Source of the DNA: Bacteroidota bacterium
Lineage (GTDB): Bacteria; Bacteroidota; Bacteroidia; Chitinophagales; Chitinophagaceae
Length of the DNA stretch: 5,401 bases
Reading direction: 5' to 3'
Assembly: GCA_026391115.1 (NCBI GenBank)
Contig: JAPLER010000380.1
Coordinates: 3,528 to 8,928 of the forward strand
Shown: positions 1 through 5,401 of the stretch, one piece after another
How positions within the stretch are numbered: position 1 is the stretch's first letter
Layout of the letters: each line of letters starts with the position of its first letter
The notes under the pieces: generated by a model
What the model was told of the DNA's origin: nothing
Seen by the model: the letters and a program-made list of their open reading frames with translations, nothing else
Database searches by the model: none
Program-made: the position numbers and the translations under genes

Positions 1-852
1 TACTAATGTTGATGATAAATTAATATTGGTAAACATACTACGCATATACCAATAATTTACATCTAAACTATTGCCCCAAAAAATACTTTTCCCTTTGGTA
101 TTTTTTAAATTGGCTAGATAGTTTTTATAATCTCTTTCTATTCTGCTATCTAAGTATTTCAAGGCTTTTGTTGCAATTTCGTTTAGCTGGTTTTGTTGTT
201 CTTTGTTCAATGCTTTCATCAATTTTAACTTACCAATACCTGTAACAATGTATTGAGTTATGTAATCATTTTCTCTGCCACCATCAAACCAACTAAATGC
301 ACCATTGTTTAATTGTTTGCTTTTTATTTTTTCAATAGTAGCGTTAATATTGCTTTGCATTTTATCTAAATCAAGCAATAATGCTAAACGTTTTTGTTGC
401 TCCACTTCACTTTCAGCATCAAGCACCCAAGGTGTTTCGCTTAATATTAATGCTTTTAATTCTTCGTTAGTTTGCAACTTGCTTTTTGCTAAAGTTGTAT
501 CAGCTTTCCATTTTTCAATAACAAGTTTTATGTTTTTATTATTGTTTATAATGCTTGATGCCATTGCATTTGCAAAGAATCTATTAAATGTTTGTTCAGC
601 ACATTCGTAAGGATATTCCATTAAATATGGCAATGCTTGTACTACATTCCAAATTGGGTTTGACGTGTATTCTACAGTCATTGTTTCGCCACTTCTATTG
701 CTTGCAGTATTGAACAATGGTTTTAAATCAATGGTTTTATTTTGTTCATTTGGTTTTAAATAAATAGGTAAGCTTTCTGTTAAGAAAATTTTATTTGTCA
801 ATACCGGCAAAGTGTTTTCTTCTCCATCACTTACGTTTCCATTATCTGTTTT
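1..852 (-). CDS. Alpha-2-macroglobulin family protein, thioester-domain fragment, C-terminus outside window
   Basis: My own translation of the minus strand shows an unbroken frame from about 852 to position 1, in the same frame as the N-terminal fragment. It begins KTDNGNVSDGEENTLPVLTN, the family segment that precedes the thioester domain. It continues through VEYTSNPIWNVVQALPYLMEYPYE into the thioester motif CAEQ, with Cys at 601-603 and Gln at 592-594. Typical alpha-toroid helices follow: ETPWVLDAESEVEQQKR, then NNGAFSWFDGGRENDYITQYI (split here: NNGAFSWFDGG and RENDYITQYI). All residues needed for the Cys-Gln thioester appear intact. The frame stays open upstream to a stop at 961-963, but the codons above about 852 overlap the middle fragment and do not encode family sequence. 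In-frame ATGs at 955-957 and 679-681 are therefore not convincing starts. The gene continues beyond position 1, where the rest of the toroid and the receptor-binding-like MG domain are expected. Confidence 0.85.
592..603 (-). other. Thioester motif CAEQ of the A2M protein
   Basis: The codons TGT GCT GAA CAA encode Cys-Ala-Glu-Gln inside YPYECAEQTFNRFF. In thioester-containing A2M and complement proteins the CxEQ Cys and Gln side chains form the internal beta-cysteinyl-gamma-glutamyl thioester. After bait cleavage this reacts with the protease. The motif and its flanks are fully preserved here even though the gene is broken upstream. Confidence 0.88.
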
Positions 853-1825
853 GAATAGGAAACTTAACCACACTACTTTGGTTGGCAGCAACAGTAAAAT
901 ATTGCAATGGAAATACATTATTAAACAAGCCATCAACACTGTTGCCAGTAGTTGCATCAATCAACTCTAAATTGGCTGTGCCTGTAATTTCTTTATCGGT
1001 TGTATTGGCAATTTTTACAGTAAATTCCATCAGATCTCCTTCTCTTAGAAAGCGTGGTGCATTGGGTTGTACCATAATTGGTTTGCTAGTTACTACACTA
1101 TTTTCACTTACACCAAACTCCAAGTTTTTTGTATGTGCAAAGTTCAACCATTTCCATTTTGTTAAAGCCTCTGGCATTGTAAAACTAAAAGTATAATTGC
1201 CATTGCTATCAGCATAAACATTTGGAAAAAAGAATGCCGTTTCGTTAAAGTTTTTACGAATTTCAGGTTGTTCGTTTTTATTAATCAAATTTTTGTTTGG
1301 TGAATCATCAGTTACCTCTCTAGGCCTTACCTCCATTAGAGAACTAGTTCCATCTAAGTCAAATACCGAAATTGTATCATAGACTATTTTTCTACCTCCT
1401 TGTGTTTTTTGTTTCCCCCTTATTCCATTCATATCACTAACTGCAACACTAGAAACTGCTCCTTGTAACGCACGTGTGTAATATGCTTTTGGTTGATTCC
1501 TCCAATTATACGTTATGCTGCCTTTTTTCGATTTCAATAATCCAGAAGAATACATTGATAAATCTAAAATATCTTGAGCTCGGTAATTATATTTTAAATC
1601 AGTTGAAACTTCACTAAAATATCGATCATCGGTATTCGCATTTGAATTTGTAAAACTCTGCCTTCCACCAAATCTTAATTCTGCTCCAAAATATCGACTT
1701 GCATCAAACTCTGGTATTCCCCAATTATGTCCTCTAAACTGGTCAAGGCTGGCATCATACATTGTAGTTAATAATTCAGCAGCAACTTTTTCTTCATTCT
1801 CGCCACTTATTTTTATACGCCACCA
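842..1825 (-). CDS. Alpha-2-macroglobulin family protein, middle fragment (bait-like region and A2M domain)
   Basis: This frame is open from 1825 down to TAA 842-844. The first ATG is at 1760-1762, which gives 306 residues beginning MYDASLDQF. Family-like sequence already starts upstream of that ATG, with WRIKISGENEEKVAAELL, so the ATG is an internal Met of the parent protein and not a true start. In order it holds the end of an MG domain, a variable lysine- and arginine-rich stretch in the position of the bait region (about 1262-1690), the A2M-domain signature RKNFNETAFFFP followed by MPEALTKWKW (about 1150-1262), the motif VQPNAPRFLREGD, and FTVAANQSSVVKFPIQ. The frame then ends where relatives have a further short strand segment before the Asp-Gly-Glu-Glu-Asn motif. 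No signal peptide is present. On its own it is unlikely to be translated or exported, and it is best read as a fragment of the same gene. Confidence 0.8.
   Translation of the reverse strand, partial: WWRIKISGENEEKVAAELLTTMYDASLDQFRGHNWGIPEFDASRYFGAELRFGGRQSFTNSNANTDDRYFSEVSTDLKYNYRAQDILDLSMYSSGLLKSKKGSITYNWRNQPKAYYTRALQGAVSSVAVSDMNGIRGKQKTQGGRKIVYDTISVFDLDGTSSLMEVRPREVTDDSPNKNLINKNEQPEIRKNFNETAFFFPNVYADSNGNYTFSFTMPEALTKWKWLNFAHTKNLEFGVSENSVVTSKPIMVQPNAPRFLREGDLMEFTVKIANTTDKEITGTANLELIDATTGNSVDGLFNNVFPLQYFTVAANQSSVVKFPIQNR
1262..1690 (-). other. Bait-like variable region of the A2M protein
   Basis: This stretch lies between the conserved MYDASLDQF segment and the conserved RKNFNETAFFFP segment, the place where A2Ms carry the protease-sensitive bait. 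It is rich in basic and polar residues (for example GIRGKQKTQGGRKIVYD at about 1378-1434, then RPREV and NKNEQPEIRK) and has several potential trypsin-like cleavage points. It resembles no family motif I know. The assignment as bait is by position and composition only. Confidence 0.5.
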
Positions 1826-4800
1826 CTATAAAATCTATTGTTTTTTACAAAAGCATAATACATACCAAAACCTTTGGTAGCATTGTTTTCTAGTTGTTTA
1901 CTCCAATTAAAATAATTACTTATTTGCTCGAAAGAATAGTTATTGTTTAAATGTTCTTCATTAGGTTTTTCATTAGCTGTAACCAATGTTTTTAATACAA
2001 AAATATTTTGTGCATTTGTTGTAAAGCCAATGTTTGCAGTATCTCCAGCTTTACAACTTGTATTGCTTTTTGTAGCAGCATTGTATTGAGCAAAAGCTAA
2101 ACTGTTCTTATGGCTTACTTCAATCAAAGCTTTTGTTTCAACCTTGTTCCCATCTTTATCAATTGTAGTGGCAGTTACAAGTAATTGGGAATTGCGTATT
2201 GGGTTTACATATTTTAGATCGTAAGTGGTAAATAAAGAATCTTTATTAGTTGTTAAAACATCTCTATTCAATTCTTTTTTTTCTTTCCAACTCAACTTAT
2301 CTGTTTCATTATCATATTCATCATAAGGGAAGTTTTTTAAGTATTCATCCTGTGTTAAAACAAAAGTATCTGCACGTTCCCAAAATCTATTTCTTATTAA
2401 TCGTGTTGGTGTTTCAAGTTGTGTAATTTTAAGGTCAATCATTGTTGTAATGCTCTCTCCTGCAAGGTTTGTAGCACTTATCTTAATGTTTTTAAAATCA
2501 TCAGCATCTATTTTTTCAGGTACATCTAATTTTAAAATTAGTGAATGATAGCCTATTGAAATATTTGCAGTTTCTTCTCTTGTTTCTCCATTAATATCTG
2601 TAACACTGGCGTGTATTTCATAATCAAAAATTGGGTTGGTGTTTCTGTCAATGGCTTCATCAGGCTCTGCATTAAACTTAATATTAAACTTGCCTTGTGC
2701 ATCAGTTTTTATTTCTCCATTTACAATTTGTTTAGCTGCACTTTGTGGTTGTGGTATTCGCCAAAACATCCATATATTTTCAAATCTTGCTTTACGTGTT
2801 ACTGTGTAAGTAACCTTTGCTGCATCAATTGCATTACCTGCATAAGCTTTTGCATTGCCTGTAATAACTATGCTGTCATTTAATTTGTAAGTGTTTTTTT
2901 GCTTATCATATTCAACATAAAATTTTGGTCGTTTATATTCTTCTACATTAAAATTAATATAGCCATTATACTTATCTGTAGTTAAACTAAAACTGCCAGT
3001 AAGTGCATTTAATGGCAATGTAAACTTGCCATTAAAACTACCAAACTCATTTGTTGTAAGTTCAATGGTATCAATGGTTTTGCCATTTACATCTCTTAAA
3101 AATACTTTTCTAATTTTATTGTTTAAATACAGTTTTGCATTGCCTTTATTGGTTGTAGTTAAAATACCTTTAAAAAATAATGTTTGTCCTGGTCTATAAA
3201 TACTTCTATCTGTGTATAAATGAAAAGAAGCATTCTCTTCTTCTATTTGTTTTTCAGTTCTATTGTCATCTTGATTTCTACTGGTTTGATAGTTGTTATT
3301 ATTACTAATTAATGTATCGCCATTTTTGCACATCATATAAATTAAGCCATATCTATAATCTGTACTTCCTAATTTTTTTGCATTAAAATAACCATTTTTA
3401 TCGGTAATGCTTTTGCCAACTTCGGTAGTTTGATATTTTTGTTTTTCACTATTCCATTCATTCATAAAAACCTTTACAGTTGCAGCTTCTATTGGGTTGC
3501 CATTATCTCTATCCACCACAAAAATATCTCCATTGTTTTCTATATAGCTTATGCTAGAAACAGAAAACTGCAAGTAACTTAGGTTGTCTTTATCGGCATT
3601 AAAACTTTTACCTGTACTTGTTAAAATTGCATAAGTGCCTGCAGGCAAAGCATCAACTTTTATTTCGCAACTATGCTCTTGTAAGTCATTTGCAATAGGC
3701 AGGTTTTGTTCAATTTGTTTAATGTAATTTTTCTTAACAATTTTATTCCAAAATTTATCATTGTTGCTATAGTTGTCATCATCATCAATGCTGTTTTGTA
3801 CAGTAGTTTTAAGTTGAATAACTCTATAAAACAGGGTAGGGGTATTTCTAAAATTAACCAACATTCTAAATGGTTGATTAGGCACATTTACAGCTTCAAT
3901 TTTTGTACTAATAGTTTTGCGTTGTATATATTCTAGCAATGCTTTCATATTATTATTGCCTTCACAACTATCACTATTTACTTTCAATCTTGCAGTAATA
4001 ATTTCTTGTGCTTTTATATATTCAAATCTATTTGTTGTTGCTGTAAATGGTTTATAACTTGCTGCTTTATCGCTATAATATTTTGCAAGTAAATACCAAG
4101 CTTGTGTTGCAGTTAAGTTATTCGTTTGTGTATTTGTAATTTCTGCTAAAGCCTGTAGGTATAATTCATCTTTATTGCTAAAATTTGCTTTGGTATACAC
4201 CCATATTATACGTTCAATATTTACATCAATGCAAGCATCTGTGTTTTTAGTATGAAAACTAATTAATTGCTGAAATATTTGCAGTGCTTTGCTTTGGCTA
4301 TTTAAAATATCAGTTGTCTCAAATTTTGAATTTAAAAAAGAAGTAGTTGTTCCTAATGCTTTTGTGTTAGCAATTGTCTTTTCTGCTCCATCGTAATAAC
4401 GATTATGATTGATGGAAAAATCTTTGTAATAATCCAGTGCTTCGTGTGCCAGTAAATCATACAATGTTGGTCTTAATTTATTTTCTGTACCATAAATAAT
4501 TAGTACATCATAATCAGAAAGTTTTGTTTTTTGTAAGGTAGTATTTGCTATTAAACTATTGTCGTAGCATTTAAAAATTTGTTTTGTAAAATCATTTGTA
4601 CTCCAAGTAGCTATATCATCTTTTTGCTTTTCTGTTGTTTCGCTTCTTTGGTTAATTTGCCATTGATTATTGTTGTAATAAATTTGATAAGTTTTTGCCA
4701 GTAGTGTACATAAAATACTTTTTGCAGCGGTGTTTGATGTGCTATTAATTTCTTTTTGTAGCAAATCAATGTTGGCTTTTGTATTGTCTTCTTTTATACG

Positions 4801-5037
4801 CTCACTCAATTCCATTTTGTATATTAAAGCTTTTATTACTTGAGCTTGCTTATCATCTTTCTTGGCTTTTTTATATAGGGCATCAACTTTTGTCAATGCT
4901 GTTTTTGTAGCATTGTCTTTAGATACCAAACTATCAATCAATATCCAATCTTTTTTATAAGTAGTATCCATTTTTTGTGAATATGTGTTTGTGCTCATTA
5001 ATAAAAGCAATGTAATAAACAGTTGTATTGTTTTCAT
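1813..5037 (-). CDS. Alpha-2-macroglobulin family protein, N-terminal fragment (1074 aa)
   Basis: Bacterial A2Ms are thought to trap attacking proteases in the cell envelope. The start at 5035-5037 is supported by a Sec signal peptide (residues 1-20). Residues about 25-370 are mostly helical and hold the motif LRPTLYDLLAHEALDYY (about 184-200), which I associate with Bacteroidota A2Ms. An MG1-like strand region with VNFRNTPTLFYRVIQL follows near 390-405, then a carboxypeptidase-regulatory-like segment (DRDNGNPIEAATVKVF, about 505-520). The MG2 signature YTDRSIYRPGQTLFFKG lies near 605-622, MG3 starts near YKRPKF (about 700), and an MG4-like segment ends near 830. The frame stops just after VKNNRFYSGGV, where family members continue with an Ile-x-Val-Pro-Trp strand and a Phe-Arg-Asp-Lys motif. 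The fragment thus lacks the bait, the A2M domain and the thioester, and would not be expected to trap proteases. The next fragment follows immediately in another frame. A terminator upstream separates it from the receptor gene. Confidence 0.9.
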   Translation of the reverse strand: MKTIQLFITLLLLMSTNTYSQKMDTTYKKDWILIDSLVSKDNATKTALTKVDALYKKAKKDDKQAQVIKALIYKMELSERIKEDNTKANIDLLQKEINSTSNTAAKSILCTLLAKTYQIYYNNNQWQINQRSETTEKQKDDIATWSTNDFTKQIFKCYDNSLIANTTLQKTKLSDYDVLIIYGTENKLRPTLYDLLAHEALDYYKDFSINHNRYYDGAEKTIANTKALGTTTSFLNSKFETTDILNSQSKALQIFQQLISFHTKNTDACIDVNIERIIWVYTKANFSNKDELYLQALAEITNTQTNNLTATQAWYLLAKYYSDKAASYKPFTATTNRFEYIKAQEIITARLKVNSDSCEGNNNMKALLEYIQRKTISTKIEAVNVPNQPFRMLVNFRNTPTLFYRVIQLKTTVQNSIDDDDNYSNNDKFWNKIVKKNYIKQIEQNLPIANDLQEHSCEIKVDALPAGTYAILTSTGKSFNADKDNLSYLQFSVSSISYIENNGDIFVVDRDNGNPIEAATVKVFMNEWNSEKQKYQTTEVGKSITDKNGYFNAKKLGSTDYRYGLIYMMCKNGDTLISNNNNYQTSRNQDDNRTEKQIEEENASFHLYTDRSIYRPGQTLFFKGILTTTNKGNAKLYLNNKIRKVFLRDVNGKTIDTIELTTNEFGSFNGKFTLPLNALTGSFSLTTDKYNGYINFNVEEYKRPKFYVEYDKQKNTYKLNDSIVITGNAKAYAGNAIDAAKVTYTVTRKARFENIWMFWRIPQPQSAAKQIVNGEIKTDAQGKFNIKFNAEPDEAIDRNTNPIFDYEIHASVTDINGETREETANISIGYHSLILKLDVPEKIDADDFKNIKISATNLAGESITTMIDLKITQLETPTRLIRNRFWERADTFVLTQDEYLKNFPYDEYDNETDKLSWKEKKELNRDVLTTNKDSLFTTYDLKYVNPIRNSQLLVTATTIDKDGNKVETKALIEVSHKNSLAFAQYNAATKSNTSCKAGDTANIGFTTNAQNIFVLKTLVTANEKPNEEHLNNNYSFEQISNYFNWSKQLENNATKGFGMYYAFVKNNRFYSGGV
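4978..5037 (-). other. Sec signal peptide of the A2M protein
   Basis: The first 20 residues have a Lys at position 2, a hydrophobic core (LFITLLLLM) and a polar end with Thr at -3 and Ser at -1 before Gln21. This is the Ser-Gln junction often seen in Bacteroidota exported proteins. There is no cysteine, so no lipobox. The product would be a soluble periplasmic or secreted protein and not a lipoprotein like the enterobacterial A2M (YfhM). The exact cleavage site is inferred. Confidence 0.8.
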
Positions 5038-5122
5038 AAATCAAATTTGCAGGAAAGAAAATATATATTGTGTAAAAGAGATGTTAAAAATGTTGTAATT
5101 GCATAAAATAATATTATTTAAT
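5038..5122 (-). promoter_or_regulatory. Leader and probable promoter region of the A2M gene
   Basis: This 85-bp, very A+T-rich gap lies between the terminator and the A2M start codon, so the A2M promoter should be in it. A TATATTTT sequence (minus strand, 5065-5058) resembles the Bacteroidota -7 element TAnnTTTG, but no TTG sits at the expected -33 distance. I see no convincing Shine-Dalgarno sequence, which is usual in this phylum. No riboswitch or operator palindrome is apparent. Confidence 0.35.
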
Positions 5123-5158
5123 AAAAAAGCCTGTTTGAATAGTACAAACAGGCTTTTT
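5123..5158 (-). terminator. Strong stem-loop terminator after the TonB-dependent receptor gene, probably bidirectional
   Basis: AAAAAGCCTGTTTG (5124-5137) and CAAACAGGCTTTTT (5145-5158) form a perfect 14-bp inverted repeat around a 7-nt loop. On the minus strand the GC core is followed by a run of six T residues. The hairpin begins about 20 bp after the receptor stop codon. On the plus strand the stem ends in five T residues, so it could also terminate in that direction, although no plus-strand gene is visible. It separates the receptor transcript from the A2M gene. Confidence 0.9.
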
Positions 5159-5177
5159 ATTTACTATAAAATAAATT

Positions 5178-5401
5178 CTAAAAATTGAACTTTACGCCAC
5201 CGTAAAAATTTGTTCCCATTGTATTGTAGCCAACAATTTCTTGATAATTGCTGTTAGTAATATTTCTAGCATTTACAAATAGTTTAAACTTGTTTTTTAG
5301 TAAACTATAATCTGCATAAATGTCAATTAATGCGTAATCGTGTAATGTTACATTTTTAGTTGCAAATGTTATATTGTCAAAATATGTATCGTTTCTTTCG
5401 C
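5178..5401 (-). CDS. TonB-dependent outer-membrane receptor, BtuB-like, C-terminal 73 residues
   Basis: The minus-strand frame is open from the window edge to TAG 5178-5180 and is too short and partial to show as a full ORF. It encodes the last beta-strands of a TonB-dependent receptor barrel: HDYALIDIYADYSLLKNKFK, then LFVNARNITNSNYQEIVGYN, and the closing strand TNFYGGVKFNF. The alternating strand pattern, the R-N-I-T-N-x-x-Y motif in the penultimate strands and the terminal aromatic residue (Phe), needed for recognition by the BAM outer-membrane assembly machinery, are all characteristic. The closest subgroup I recall is the vitamin B12 / BtuB-like receptors of Bacteroidota, but the substrate cannot be settled without the plug and N-terminus. 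The gene is followed at once by the terminator at 5123-5158. It is co-oriented with the A2M gene but is probably a separate unit. Confidence 0.82.
   Translation of the reverse strand, partial: ERNDTYFDNITFATKNVTLHDYALIDIYADYSLLKNKFKLFVNARNITNSNYQEIVGYNTMGTNFYGGVKFNF

Larger units (their letters stand above)
1..5037 (-). pseudogene. Alpha-2-macroglobulin family gene, interrupted twice, 3' end outside window
   Basis: One A2M locus is spread over three consecutive minus-strand reading frames. Together they follow the expected domain order: signal peptide, helical N-terminal region, MG domains including the MG2 signature YTDRSIYRPGQ, bait-like variable region, A2M domain signature RKNFNETAFFFP, and thioester domain with CAEQ. 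The three pieces add up to about 1680 residues by position 1. Bacteroidota A2Ms are, from memory, about 1900-2000 residues, so only the C-terminal part is missing from the window. The first frame ends at TAA 1813-1815 and the second at TAA 842-844. The third is in the same frame as the first. Family members have extra residues at both breaks, so out-of-frame deletions are inferred. Only the first 1074 residues could be made as one chain from this sequence. An assembly error is the main alternative to a true pseudogene. Confidence in the family is high; confidence that the break is biological is moderate. Confidence 0.75.

Noticed and set aside
305..1196. Plus-strand open frames at 305-610 and 882-1196
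   Set aside because: They lie opposite clearly coding A2M sequence, and their hydrophobic translations match no family. They are antisense shadows, as are the open frames at 2611-2883, 3660-3887 and 3706-3936.
1384..1400. AAGGAGGT on the minus strand, a perfect Shine-Dalgarno-like sequence inside the middle fragment
   Set aside because: It encodes part of QGGR in the open frame, no start codon follows at a suitable distance in a meaningful frame, and Bacteroidota rarely rely on such sites.
1760..1762. ATG (MYDASLDQF) as a true start of an independent 306-aa gene
   Set aside because: Family-like sequence continues upstream of it in the same frame, and there is no signal peptide. It is an internal Met of the parent protein.
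1807..1830. Programmed -1 ribosomal frameshift joining the first two A2M fragments
   Set aside because: The overlap has no slippery heptamer, and a frameshift could not supply the family residues that seem to be missing from the DNA.
5058..5065. TATATTTT as a Bacteroidota -7 promoter element for the A2M gene
   Set aside because: No TTG element lies at the -33 distance, and such A+T matches are expected by chance in this gap. It is mentioned only as a weak candidate.

Overview
The window comes from a low-GC genome of the phylum Bacteroidota, possibly a Chitinophagaceae-like lineage (the phylum is a firm inference, the family a guess). The evidence is the strong A+T bias, the protein style (Asn/Lys/Thr-rich, a signal peptide ending in Ser-Gln), and two typical Bacteroidota products: a very large alpha-2-macroglobulin (A2M) family protein and a TonB-dependent receptor ending in Asn-Phe. 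All coding is on the minus strand. I see no RNA genes, mobile elements or CRISPR arrays.

Reading in the direction of transcription, from high to low coordinates: (1) 5401-5178 is the last 73 codons of a TonB-dependent, BtuB-like outer-membrane receptor. (2) 5177-5038 is a 140-bp intergenic gap with a strong, nearly symmetric stem-loop terminator at 5123-5158. (3) 5037 to beyond position 1 is one A2M-family locus. It begins with a Sec signal peptide and an alpha-helical N-terminal region, followed by macroglobulin (MG) domains, a variable bait-like stretch, the A2M domain, and a thioester domain with an intact Cys-Ala-Glu-Gln motif. The C-terminus lies outside the window.

The main observation is that the A2M gene is broken twice. 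The frame carrying the first 1074 residues stops at 1813. The homology resumes at about 1822 in another frame, and that frame stops at 842. The homology then resumes in the original frame at about 852 and stays open to position 1. At both breaks the protein also appears to lack a stretch that family members have (from memory about 30-35 residues at the first break and about 15-20 at the second). These therefore look like two out-of-frame deletions and not simple one-base slips, and together they restore the original frame. Either this is a recently inactivated pseudogene or the assembly has lost two short segments. All other domains and the thioester look well preserved, which fits a very recent event or an assembly error.

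Functionally, an intact version would be a periplasmic or secreted protease trap: cleavage of the bait exposes the thioester, which then links covalently to the attacking protease. The receptor upstream is separated by a terminator and is probably an independent transcription unit.
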